Shown: positions 48,447 to 59,285 of the stretch, piece by piece
Layout: every line of letters begins with the position of its first letter
How positions within the stretch are numbered: the stretch's first letter is position 1
Assembly: GCA_007644065.1 (NCBI GenBank)
Contig: VJWN01000026.1
Span: 434,001-498,000, forward strand
DNA: 64,000 bases
Origin: Margaritispora aquatica
Lineage: Eukaryota; Ascomycota; Leotiomycetes; Helotiales; Discinellaceae
Reading direction: 5' to 3'
Notes under the pieces: model-generated
Databases searched by the model: none
What the model saw: the letters and a program-made list of their open reading frames with translations, nothing else
Told to the model about the DNA's origin: nothing
Made by a program: the position numbers and the translations under genes

Positions 48447-50353
48447 ATGATATCCCACCTATCCGCCGCCCCACCCACTGCCGCAACCACGATCCGGCCC
48501 GTCCCCGAAGACGCCCTCTCTATCCTCAGCACACTCTACAAGGAGCTACAAATCCCGCCCAGCATCCGCAGCCTCCAAAAACACCTCTCCCTGACCGGTT
48601 CCCAGCCCATCCTCCCACACCCACACAAATCGCAAGCCTACAGCACTGCGCTTTTCGCACTGCTCGGTCTCGCTTGCACACGGATTCTGCAGCTTCGGAA
48701 CTCGCCCAAGGTTGTGAAAGATGGGTTCAAAATCGCGGTTGATTCGGACCAGAGTACGCTGTTCTTGGTGTCATTTATTCATGGGAAGATCGGTGGATTC
48801 CGGGCGTTGGACGGTGGCTTCGGAGACGTGGTTGAGAGCATAAATGAGGAGTCTGGTGAGGGGTTGAGGGGGAGGTTGATGGAGGTTAGTGGCTAGATGG
48901 ACGATCAGAGAGGGATGCGTGCTAATGTGTATCGACAGTTGTATTTGACGAAAGATGATCGTTATTTCATGCTACATCCCTCTCTTCATCCATCCGCATG
49001 CTTGAAAGCTCTGGATTTCGACCCAGAAACACCCGCTTCCCCAAGCGAGGCGAGAAAAATCCTCGAAGCAAAGTGCCTGACGCACACAGCAGAGGAGCTT
49101 CGACAGATTTGCATCAAAGCCGGCATCGTGGGCGATATATGTCTCACGCCCGAGGAATTCGACGCCTCAGAACAGGTGCGCAACTGTTCCCCCACCTCCC
49201 TCCTTCTCGCTTATTTCAACATCTCTCATTACTAAACCCTCACAGGGCAAAGCAATCTCCCACCTCCCCCTCTCTAGCCTCGAATCTGTCCCCCTATCAA
49301 AAACAACAGCAGCGAACCCTCTCTTCGAACCACCACCAACACCCCTCCCACCGTTCACTAACCACTCAGGCGGCGCAAAGCCTCTCCAAGGCATCCGCGT
49401 TATCGAACTCACACGTGTAATCGCCGGTCCCCTAGGCGGACGTATCCTCGCAGAGCTAGGCGCAACCGTCATTCGCGTGATGGACCGCAAGGCGACCGAT
49501 TTCTCGATCCTCCAGCCCGAGTTCAGTATTGACAAGAAGACCGTGTTTCTGGACCTCAAGTCTGAGGACGGGCAAAAGCAGATGGCGAAGCTGCTGGAGA
49601 CGGCGGATGTGTTCTTGCAAGGTATGGGATTCTTCTATTCTTAGGCTATGGCTCGCTTGAGCTCGTGATGAACATGTTATTGATGTGATGATATGAAACA
49701 CAGGCTATAGACCAGGCGCCATGGACCGCCTCGGCCTCTCACACTCCCACCTCGCAACACTAGCTGCTCGCCGCGGCAAAGGTCTAATCATAATCGACGA
49801 GTCCTGCTACGGCGGGGTGGCCTCCCAAATTCCCTCCTCCAGCCGTCCAGGCTACCAACAAATAGCGGACACGCTCACCGGCCTCGCATGGGAGAATGCC
49901 CAGGCAGCCGGCCTCTCCGCGCCCTTGATTCCCTGCTTCCCCATCTCAGACCACTGCGCAGGCCAACTGTGTGCGTTAATGGCCGTTTTGGGACTCATCC
50001 GCCGGACGGAGGAGGGCGGGACCGTGAGTGCCGAGGTTGCGCTCACGAGGGTGGATTTGTTTGAGAGGAAGCTGGAGAGATATCCGGATGCGTGGGTGAA
50101 GGAGATGTATGAGGCGGGCCCGAGGATGGCGTTTGATTGGGGATTCTTCAAGTTGGCGGCGGCGCAGACGAGACATATGAGGGAGGTGGTGCCGCATTAT
50201 TTCAAGAGGGAGTTCTTTGAGACGGTGGAGGCGTGGTATGGTGGGGAGAAATATGAGTTTGAGCATTTGGCTCCGGTCATTAGGTTTAAGGGGATTAATA
50301 GCTCTGGGAAGATTTTAAGGGAGTTTGGTACGGATTCACTTGATTGGGAATAG
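48447..50353 (+). CDS. CoA-transferase family III (CaiB/BaiF-like), 566 aa
   Basis: Predicted acyl-CoA:carboxylate CoA-transferase or alpha-methylacyl-CoA racemase-like enzyme. Four exons: 48447-48884, 48939-49175, 49246-49621 and 49704-50353, 567 codons in phase. The first intron removes the TAG at 48894-48896. The family core begins at LQGIRVIELTRVIAGPLGGR with ELGATVIRV, a classic N-terminal CoA-binding element. It continues with FLDLKSEDGQ, ADVFLQGYRPGAMDRLGLS and a C-terminal half with CALMAVLGLIRR. As in many fungal members, a poorly conserved 230-residue N-terminal half precedes the core. The substrate is unknown. Codon third positions are GC-rich. It converges on the acyltransferase gene. 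Confidence 0.88.
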
Positions 50354-50508
50354 AAGTTTGCTGATGAGGAAAGAGAGAAAGTGTACCATATTTGGTAGGA
50401 TTTATACTTGAAATTGATATATTCTAGCCATCTAGGCAGAATTTGACCCAAACACCTGAAATGCTTCACGCCTGCCCCTGACTCCAAAAACCAAATGCGA
50501 CCGTCATC

Positions 50509-51948
50509 TCAAAAATCATCCTCAGCCGGTAAGACCTTGCTATACGCCCACTGAGAGAACCTGACACTCGGCTCATCAAACAACTTTGTCACCACCTCCG
50601 CCAACCACAGCGTCAAAGGCAGTAAAATCAAATGCGGCACCAAAAAGCTAGGCTCCAGTCCCAACGGACCCTTCTGGCTCAATGGAAAGATGTTCACCCA
50701 AGTTGGCGTGAACTCCAAGTGCGCCTCCCTGTACCAGCCGGTAGCTTGATACAGCCTATCGCCTAGAGTCCATAGTACGGGTCCATGAACGAGGTAGAGA
50801 GCGAAGGATATGCGACCGAGGTACTGATTGAAAGAAGTCTCGAAGAATCCTTTGAGCCATTTGATTTGTGGAATACAAGCCACCATGCCGATGGCGGCCC
50901 AGAAGAGATAGAACCATTTTGTGTCAAAGGCGGCCTGAGGCTTGAGGAGGGAGAGGTATTGCCAGCCAATGGCAATTTGCAGCTTTTCGACGTCACGCGA
51001 AAATGATGGGACGCCGCTGAGGTAGAGACTGACAAAGAACATAACATACGAAAGTGATGTCTTGTGCGGCGTGAATTTTGCGAAAAAGGCGGGAAGATTA
51101 TTGGCTTTCGACAGGACATGCAGCTCGCACAATAGCATACCAGCCACGAAATATGCGCCAAACCATCCATCTACGATATACAAAAAGTAAAAGATGAGAC
51201 CGCATTGGCACCATAGGCGGGCGTTACGTGTTAGGCGCGAGAAGGCGAGTAGAGCGGTATAGACGACGATAGAGCCGCGGAACTCAACTGGTATAGACCA
51301 TGCATGATATTGTGATGTAAGCCATGCGTTTTCGCTTCCTTTGAAAACGAAGCTGTAGTTCTTTATCTCACAGTACCAGTTCCATACCTCGGCGCCATAG
51401 GTGGCTTGGTGTGGTGGCGAGAGTGTGTAGATGTCGAACAGATGCCATGAGGTGATATAGAGAAATGTGACGCATATGACAGGTATATGAAGGCGTAACC
51501 ACCGTCTGAATAATGCTGAAGCCAGATTATCGCCTAATCGAGTGAACTCGCCGGCGTGAATCAGTGCCAAAGGTTTGGCAGACAATACGTATCCTGAGAT
51601 AACAAAGAACACTGATACTGCGAAATGCCCTCCAGAAAAGAATGTTCGCACAAAAGGCATGGTGCAGAAGAAATACTGATCATCCTTGCCCCAGGCATTT
51701 TCGAATATAGCAGTAGCCAGCTGTCGAGGCCATAATTGATGATGGTGCCAATAAACAAGAAAGGCAGCGAAGCCTCTTAGTCCATCTAGGTACGCAGTGC
51801 CTTTGATCTGCTTCCTCATTCCGGGTCGTGTCAACACTGACGGCCGTAATAACTCGATTGTCCACTGCGCCGTGTTGTGGGCAGTTTTGAAGAATTCCTG
51901 CTTTTCATTTCCCTCCCGCCGACCTTGGTCAAGAAGTCCCTCCTGCAT
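50509..51948 (-). CDS. Membrane acyltransferase 3 family protein, 479 aa
   Basis: Integral membrane O-acyltransferase (acyltransferase 3 domain), predicted to move an acyl group onto a sugar, lipid or secondary metabolite. Single exon. I use the ATG at 51948; the open frame extends 24 nt further upstream without another ATG. The domain opens with YLDGLRGFAAFLVYWHHH, whose His cluster is the expected active-site region, followed by GGHFAVSVFFVISGYVLS and FRRWLRLHIP (conserved Arg). About ten hydrophobic segments follow, and FNQYLGRISFALYLVHGP is the typical late motif. The acceptor cannot be inferred. The stop lies 155 bp from that of the CoA-transferase gene. Confidence 0.92.
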   Translation of the reverse strand: MQEGLLDQGRREGNEKQEFFKTAHNTAQWTIELLRPSVLTRPGMRKQIKGTAYLDGLRGFAAFLVYWHHHQLWPRQLATAIFENAWGKDDQYFFCTMPFVRTFFSGGHFAVSVFFVISGYVLSAKPLALIHAGEFTRLGDNLASALFRRWLRLHIPVICVTFLYITSWHLFDIYTLSPPHQATYGAEVWNWYCEIKNYSFVFKGSENAWLTSQYHAWSIPVEFRGSIVVYTALLAFSRLTRNARLWCQCGLIFYFLYIVDGWFGAYFVAGMLLCELHVLSKANNLPAFFAKFTPHKTSLSYVMFFVSLYLSGVPSFSRDVEKLQIAIGWQYLSLLKPQAAFDTKWFYLFWAAIGMVACIPQIKWLKGFFETSFNQYLGRISFALYLVHGPVLWTLGDRLYQATGWYREAHLEFTPTWVNIFPLSQKGPLGLEPSFLVPHLILLPLTLWLAEVVTKLFDEPSVRFSQWAYSKVLPAEDDF

Positions 51949-52444
51949 CGAAAAGGTAGTTGCAGGTATCAAATATCACGGCTTGAGATTCAAATTAAGC
52001 TTGAGATGGGAAGGAGGCTTGAAAATCAAAATAAAATTGAATCCAATGATTATTCTCGAGGAAATGAGACGAATAATAGAATGGAAGAATAAAGATGAAA
52101 GGCAGTCAAACTATCCATATGAAGAACCAAATTTAGAAATCTTCTTCATATCATTACATCTGATGTTCGAGCTCGTCGTCTGGTGCTCCACTAGGATGCA
52201 CGGTGATTGTAAAACATAGTCTGTGTTCGAGAATGCCGAGCTGTTTTATCGCCCTGCGCACCGATCAATCCAAGCTCCAAGAATTGTTTCAATAGAGGAA
52301 CACCGCTTAGACATTAAGCTTTCGAAGAATAAAGTTAACTTGACAGGAGACATCTGTGGTTTCACAAGATGCAATGGCAGGCCCATTCATCAATTCTCAT
52401 TCGATTTCGAGGCTTTCATTTTCGCTAATCTCGTCAAAGACTAG
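51949..52444. other. Intergenic region upstream of the acyltransferase
   Basis: About 500 bp containing the acyltransferase promoter. AT-rich, with short unconnected frames only. Confidence 0.4.
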
Positions 52445-52882
52445 TCAAGCAGAGTCGCTCAGTTCACAAACCCACATGTGGGCAAAAAAAGAAAACAAAA
52501 TGCACAACCACAGGATCAAAGTGGCAAATTCGCTGTAGCAGAGGTCACCCTGGACAATGACTCGGGCTTTACAATTCGCTAGCAACTTAATATCAAAAGT
52601 TCCACAATGGTTGCATGTCACCTCTCCTTGTCTTGCTCTTGTTAGAGAAGCATCCGAGAAGATCGAGACTCTCGCATCATGGAACATTTGCCGAAGCAAT
52701 CTTGGATGTGCTAGTGCTCGTCCTGGGTCCTGCAACAGAGATGCCCTTCCGGTAATAAGAATATGATGAAAGCTTGATGCCATCTTCATTGAATTCGTCA
52801 CTGTCTTCATCACTTCGCATTGCAGCCTCCAACACAACATTATCCTGAACAGCAAGCTTCTGCCGAAGCCTTGGAAACTCAT
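52445..52882 (-). CDS. Possible small membrane-anchored protein, 145 aa (doubtful)
   Basis: An ATG-initiated open frame divergent from the glycosyltransferase gene, 40 bp between the two ATGs. It ends in one hydrophobic stretch (FATLILWLCILFSFFAHMW) that could be a C-terminal membrane anchor. The middle has a CNHC pair. I recognise no family. A second overlapping minus frame (52677-52916) carries an acidic segment (RSDEDSDEFNEDGIKL) that also looks protein-like, so the true gene, if any, may splice between frames. Confidence 0.25.
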   Translation of the reverse strand: MSFQGFGRSLLFRIMLCWRLQCEVMKTVTNSMKMASSFHHILITGRASLLQDPGRALAHPRLLRQMFHDARVSIFSDASLTRARQGEVTCNHCGTFDIKLLANCKARVIVQGDLCYSEFATLILWLCILFSFFAHMWVCELSDSA

Positions 52883-52922
52883 CTAGCCAGCCCAACGACG
52901 ATAAAGAGAACCGCAAAACACT

Positions 52923-54592
52923 ATGATAATGCTCAGAGGTAGATTTCCAAAAGATGTGCGCAAACTATTGCCACTCTATTGCGGATGTGTTCTCCTTATC
53001 CTCTTTTTCGCCAAATCCAATTCATCATATAACTCGCCTCTGGAAGGCTCAGATGTCATTAAACGAGTACTCGCATCTTATCAGACACCAATACAGGTCT
53101 CAAAATCCATCATACCTCGAAAGATATGGCAGACCTGGAAGATTCAACCGCTCGACTTTGACATCCGGGATTCGGAGCGCGCCAGATCTTGGACATCAAT
53201 GAATCCGGGCCACAGATACGAAGTGCTTACCGACAGCAACGATCTACACTATGTAGAAACCCATTTCGGCCCAGGCCCAGGGTCAATCAACCGACCCGAC
53301 ATCGTAAACATGTACAGGTCATTGAATGCGACCATCATCAAGGCAGATCTGCTGAGGTATTTGATGATGTATATTGAAGGAGGAGTATACGCAGATATTG
53401 ACGTCGAGGCGTTGAAGCCAGTAGATCAATTCATTCCTGCAAACATCAACGAGGGAGATGTGAGTCTGGTGATCAGCGTGGAAATAGATGAGCCGACGTA
53501 TGGAAACCATACCATTCTTGGTCCAAAATCGCAGTCCTTCTGTCAATGGACATTCATGAGTAAACCCAGAGCGCCAGTTTTGCTCAAGCTCGTCGACCAC
53601 ATCCTAATATGGCTTGACGGCGTAGCAAAGAAACAAAATGTGACGATTGGCGAGATAGTACTTAACTTCGACGAGGTCATAACTGGCACTGGCCCGGTAT
53701 GTATTGCCTTCACTCTTCGGCCCTTCTCATACACAGCTCTTTCTTCTCTGGCTATTTAGCCTGCGCTTGTTGCAGCTATTAATTCGAAAGATGTGCTAAT
53801 AAGTCCGCAGTCTGCATTTACTGGCTTGATATTGGCAGAAATGTCGAGGCAAACCGGTGAGAATGTCGTCTGGGATTCTTTCCATGCTCTTAGTGAGCCA
53901 AAACTGGTCGGGAATATCTTGGTGCTCACTGTTGACTCCTTCGCTGCTGGGTATGTTATATCGTAATTTTGTTGCTTTAATTTACCTAAGCGCATTTGTT
54001 GTCCTAGCTGAAAGATCACACTTCCCTTGTTGCTCCATCCTAGCTCTTCATACGCGTTTGCTGACTTCTCTTTAACAGTCAAGGTCACTCGAACTCTGGA
54101 AACCATGATTCTCCTCGGGCTCTGGTGAAGCATCATTACCACGCTTCTCTTTGGCCTTCTCGTCATCCAAGATACAGTCATCCTGCATACGGGATGGTGG
54201 AAGAATGCAATTGGAATCAGGACTGCGTGAGAGAATGGGACCAGAATACAGCTGCATTTCCAAGTCTTGACGAAGCTCGCAAAGCAGAGCTAATTGCCGC
54301 ACACGAGAAAGTCCTTCAAGAGAAATACAATCAAGAACTTGCAGAGACTGCCGCAGCAGAAAAAGAAGCAGCTACTAAAAAGCAAGAGGAGATCCTAGGA
54401 GCTTGTGCAGAGCAGATTAAAGGACTTACATCAAAGCCACAAACACCAGACCCAGCTCAAAATCAGCCGGAATCCAAGCCAGAAGCACAACCACAAGCAC
54501 ACATTGAGCAACAAGCGCAAGAGCAGGCTCACCAAGAACAACCACAAGAAGTAAGCGCACCAGAGTTTGTTTTCATGTGGAATGAGACCTGA
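52923..54592 (+). CDS. GT32 glycosyltransferase, OCH1-like, about 475 aa
   Basis: Type II Golgi membrane protein of the DXD-containing GT32 family, likely an alpha-1,6-mannosyltransferase-like enzyme acting on glycoproteins or glycolipids. Exons 52923-53696, 53811-53950 and 54079-54592, 476 codons in phase. Residues 14-30 form the signal-anchor helix. IPRKIWQTWK opens the catalytic domain. The metal/nucleotide-sugar site is GGVYADIDVEAL (DID at 158-160), and HHYHASLWPS follows late. The last 120 residues are a charged, Gln/Ala/Glu/Pro-rich probable coiled-coil tail, unusual for the family. A donor at 54551 (GTAAGC) with an acceptor at 54608 would give an alternative end at 54638. Confidence 0.88.
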
Positions 54593-54638
54593 AGCTGACC
54601 GAATATAGAATCAACCAGTCCATACGGATCCAAGATGA

Positions 54639-55479
54639 AAGAGAATTATCGATTTTGACAATGAAGCCACTCAAGGCTGATGTTTAGCCTGAGCCTGACC
54701 AAGAAGACCAGAATTTGGACAACACTGTTGACAGCGTGAGGGAATGACCAAACCCTACAAGTCTCAATCACATTTTCGAAAAAGATATGTGAGGACTTGG
54801 CCGCTTAATCGATTGCTGGCAATTGGGGTAATCTGGATCTCGAGATGCCAAGATGGTAACAGTGGCTAAGAAAGCGATGTCGTGAAGCTTAGAGTACGGG
54901 ATAGAGGGCGTTTTAAGGCGTTTGCATAATATACCAATTTCCGTCTGCATTTTGCAGCTTAGCATTCGCCCAACTATGCATACGCTGGCGGTGCTTGGGT
55001 CAAATTTTTGCCATGATTATCGGATAGATAGCTTAGGTCTCCTTTTTGTAGAATATAGAATATGTGGCCAACTTCTATTGATATCTACCTCATGAAACAG
55101 GAGACATTCTCTAGTACAATTTCTGTTGATTTCGAGCTCATAATTGAAACGATTATGACCTGTATGAGTCTCTCTTGAGGTCGGTAGAAGGTACAGTAGG
55201 TAGACAAGTACAGTAAAGTAGGTAATGGAAGGACGAAACCCCAGAAGTGACCTTTCCCAAGCCATTGGTGCCTCAGGTAGGACGGTCGAAGTATCACGTG
55301 TATTGCATGTGTGTGGCACCAACGCGTCCACTCAACGAGACTCCCCGCCAGAACTCAAACATCCAAACATTTAACAAATACTCCGATATTTCATTGGACT
55401 ACAATTCGAACTTCGCAGTCGCAAATTATCTTGTTTGCATCTGCACAATGCCCTCTTGGATATGTCTTAACTTAGTTTG
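54639..55479. other. Intergenic region
   Basis: 841 bp between the glycosyltransferase and the oxygenase-like gene. No recognisable coding or RNA feature. Confidence 0.45.
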
Positions 55480-58400
55480 ATGAGTATAGCATATAACGCG
55501 AAGATGGAGGCTAATGAAGATTCCTTTGGGGAATTTGAGATGGATCAACAACCTGATTTAAATCGATTGAAACGCGAAGCTGACTCTGAGCTAGCTCCAG
55601 ATCTGACAGGAAGTGAAAGCAGGAATCTCATTCCAGCAAATATGATTAAAAAGCGACTTCGTCATCTCCTTCAGAATCTTGAGACATTTCCGGGGGCTTT
55701 CTCAGCCCATGAAATTCTCAAGGATGCACCGAATCCCGGGCTCCTTATAGACGATAATCCTATCGGATTTCCATTTCCATTGTCGTTGAAAGATGTTGAG
55801 GTCATTAAATCTATATCTGACTTTCAAACGCACAGTATATGGCGAATACCAGCACAATTTCTTAAGACAGGAAACCCCTCTTGGAGCTCATTGGTGACAT
55901 CTGTAGCCAGAGAAGCATGCGACAGAATTGGAATTAACCAAGCCACTCAAGGTTGTCAAGCCTCTCTATTGTGTCTGATATTATATGAAGCTGGCAACGA
56001 AGGTGATGTGCTTTTAAGGTAAGTCTCGCCTCTTTTATGGAACGTGATTTTATTGTAACCAACAACCTAGTCGAGATGAGTCTCCATCTACTTTTGGATT
56101 TATTGACTTTGTATTACCTTCCAAGCACTCAGATGACGGTATTATTCTTGAGTACGAAGATAAACAATCAAGATTCTCGGCGTCCCAGAAATCGGAATAT
56201 GACTGTGCCTATGTTGCTTGGTTCTCAGATGTTACAGTTAAGCAATCTGCGCTACAGACAGGGCATCGTCTTGTGCTTAGATATAGACTGCAACATACAA
56301 ACCCAATAGAAGTGGTGTCTTCTGCTTCTCTTCTCCATCAGCAATCTCTAGAGTTGAGACTTATATTCTCTAGTTGGAGGAAACAGCCAGATGTCGTTGC
56401 TCGTCTTGGCCTTGGCTATATACTGTCTGATAGCCAAAATTGGGCCGCGCCACCATCTGAACATATGTACGGGAAAGATGAAATAGTATTGGCTCATCTA
56501 CAGGAAGTTTCAGACAAGCTGGGTTTTTATGTATGTTTTGCTGATCTTTTAAGGAAAGCGTCTGGCACCGGAAATGAAAATGCATTACGATTCATGAAAC
56601 CACATGAAATTAGAGGTAAATTTGACGTCAGAATGACACTCAGCCATTTCGTGGACATAGATGGTGCAAAACCATTTGATGAACTCGAGGTCGCTTTTGA
56701 AGAAGAGCAGATCATTCAGAACGGGTTCTTTCAAAGTTTGGAACCAGAAAATATTGATTATGACGAACATAAGAACCGCTTGACATATGCATGGCGACGT
56801 AGAGTACGAAGCCCTCCCGTCTTTGATCGTGATCTATTGCTAAGAACTTGTGCAACAGATACTCCTCTTGATACCAATATATGCAAGGATGTGCTACATC
56901 ATTGGATACTCGGATTCCGATATCGATGTGAATCAATCAGTAATGAGTCGAAAACTAGATTGCTTCTTTGAAGAACGCCAATCAACGGGCACATTATCTG
57001 ACGCTCGCCTTGATGCACTTCAGATTTGTAACATAGTAGCTGATCCTTCGTTGTCCGAAACATCTTCAGATGGTTATACCAACGAATTTAGAAGCAAAGT
57101 CTTTAGAGCGATTGTGAGCTTGGATGATAAAGATTTGTTCTTGCAAACCGTGCTTATGGGTTTTGAAGACATGAATACCTTTCAGCATTTGAAGATTATG
57201 ATGGATAGGCATGGACTTTCTTGGATTCATTCCTGGTTAGTATATGCACCTCCCCAAACTTCTGCCAGACAGTGACCAAAATCCCTAGTCTGGATAACCA
57301 TATTGCTCAAACGAGTTCACTCTCCGAAAGACTGAAGATGTTGCACAAGCTAAACAAATATCTGAAAGACTCGGAATGGTTGGACCGTCAATATTCCCTC
57401 GCTCTTACAGCACATTCTTGTCTCTCGATAGCAGATGGCAAATTACTTTCAAATGTGGCAGCTCAGTGGGCGACAAATCCTCTTCTCTTTACAACGTAAG
57501 TAATAATACTAAATAACTCAACTTTAATCCTAACCGCATATAGATTGCTACCAGTTCTCAAAAGTGTATCAACATCTCTTCGTATCATTTTGGCATTTCT
57601 GGTAGCAGTCGAAATCGAGGATCCAAGCAAACTATTCATCGAAGCCATTCTCGTGGAGACGATTTCTAATATCAGCGTAGGTTCTTCAGACGCAGCAACA
57701 ATGCTTGAAAAACAGCCGGAACCACTTCCTGGACAACCAGAGCTGCCACCAGTTCTCACACAATATGCCCTTGATATCACAGAAATCCTAAACCTATGCC
57801 ACAAAGATGGGTTTGAGGAGCCTTTTGCAAAATTAGCCGCCAAACTGTCAAACGAGGTATTGGAAACTGGCCCGCAGTACCATGGAGAGAAACTCCTTCC
57901 TTTCTTGCGGATCTTAGTCCCCGTGCTCCAGAAAGGTGCGTCACTGCGAAGACGGCGATTTCAGACCACGATCGTATCTATTCTTAATTCTTACATATCA
58001 ACATGTCCTGCCAAACCTCAAGCGCCAACCTGGACTCGACCTAAGCGAGGATGTGGCGCCATCGTGTGTCAAAATTGCATTCTGCTTGATAAGTTCCTAG
58101 CAAATCCTTCTCAGATTGCGTATGACTTTACCACAACCACGATCGGAAGAACCCACATACAAAAACGTCTTGAGACAGAAGTTTCAGCCCAATCGGTCGA
58201 GTTTTCCATATTCTCAGATCGAGGTCCGGCTCTGCTGAGGGTGACGAAGGTAGCTGAAGCCTACAATGTAGAGCGACGGCGCTGGGCCAATCGATGCGAA
58301 GAAATGAGAAAGAGAATCCGGGGGATTGGTATCCAAGGTCTGAAGAGGATCCTTGGGGACTTGGAGCTCAACTCAATTATCGCACTGAAGACGATCGCAA

Positions 58401-58687
58401 ATAGAGATGTTGCTGCTCCACCGAGCACACAATTCGTTGATATGGTGAACGAGTACGATTCTGATTCCTCTAACACGGATGACCACCCTGCTATATCGAG
58501 CACAGCTCCAGCTCGCATTCAGAATGACGATCTTCAAAGAGCTCCAGGTTCTTCTCTTGGGAATATAAATTCTAATTCGGTCAATCAGCCTGCAACATAT
58601 CGAGCGGCTTCCTCACAGGAAGATGATGGAAGAGTTAAACGTCAGAGATTGGATAAAGAGACGTCAAATTCTTGGGATCGGATGTGA
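55480..58687 (+). CDS. Degenerate 2OG-Fe(II) oxygenase-like protein, 999 aa
   Basis: Resembles the large fungal proteins with an N-terminal prolyl-4-hydroxylase-like 2OG-Fe(II) domain. Five exons: 55480-56018, 56071-56803, 56859-57235, 57289-57495 and 57544-58687, exactly 1000 codons including stop. Family landmarks: NPGLLIDDNPIGFPFPLSL near the start, the LLCLILYEAG strand, FGFIDFVLPSKHSDDG, AYVAWFSDVTVKQ, then GHRLVLRYRL. The family's metal-binding HxD, expected just after LYEAG, reads SRD, and the second His, expected after WFSDVT, reads Val. Iron binding therefore appears lost while the 2OG-anchoring Arg region (GHRLVL) remains. The C-terminal 500 residues are helical and end in a polar, possibly nuclear segment (RVKRQRLDK). 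Probably a pseudoenzyme or structural paralogue; the role is unknown. Confidence 0.75.
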
Positions 58688-59285
58688 TTGTTACACTGAT
58701 ATTACAACTCGAAGAGCATATGCGCTGCAGTTATTGGAAATTGAAAGATAATCATGGCTGTCCCAAATACCACCTGTTGGGATATTGGGATTTTTGGTAT
58801 ATAATTCTGGCAATAATCCAAGATATATGGAGACTATGGCGTTGCGATGTTACACTCGGTCGCTCACTACTCATGCAATTCATACGCTCCGCATGCTATA
58901 TCCGAAAATTTGGGGGCCAAGACGACTGCTGCCTTGGGATGCATCTGCCTACCAGGCTGGGGGCACCACTTCATCGTCGTTGGCCACAGCATGCGAGAGT
59001 TCTTGAGCTAACTCGAAAAGGCCCTCGATGTCAAGATGACGGGCCAATTGAGCATCACAGTCAGCTCAATTGCATAATGTGGTTCACAACAATAATCATT
59101 TCGTGAGTCTGCCTGCGTCAAAAGTGGACCGGGCCCAAGTCGGTGAGTAGGCAGGCATGTGAATGGCAATAAGTATGATTCTCTCCATGTAGAATCATTC
59201 CTCTTGATTCGAGTATTCTTTTCTAATCTAGACCTTAGTCCTCGGTTTATATCTGAAAGCTCCCTTTCAATGGGAGGTGGAAGCA
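58688..59285. other. Intergenic region
   Basis: 598 bp between the oxygenase-like gene and the triple-AAA gene, same strand. It holds a 3' UTR and the promoter of the latter. Short frames only. Confidence 0.45.

Noticed and set aside
48894..48899. Apparent premature stop and restart in the CoA-transferase gene
   Set aside because: A 54-bp intron (48885-48938) with donor GTTAGT and acceptor ACAG removes it and keeps the frame, so this is not a pseudogene.
56940..56971. Apparent frame break in the oxygenase-like gene
   Set aside because: An intron at 56804-56858 (donor GTACGA, branch GCTAAG, acceptor CAACAG) joins the two frames in phase.
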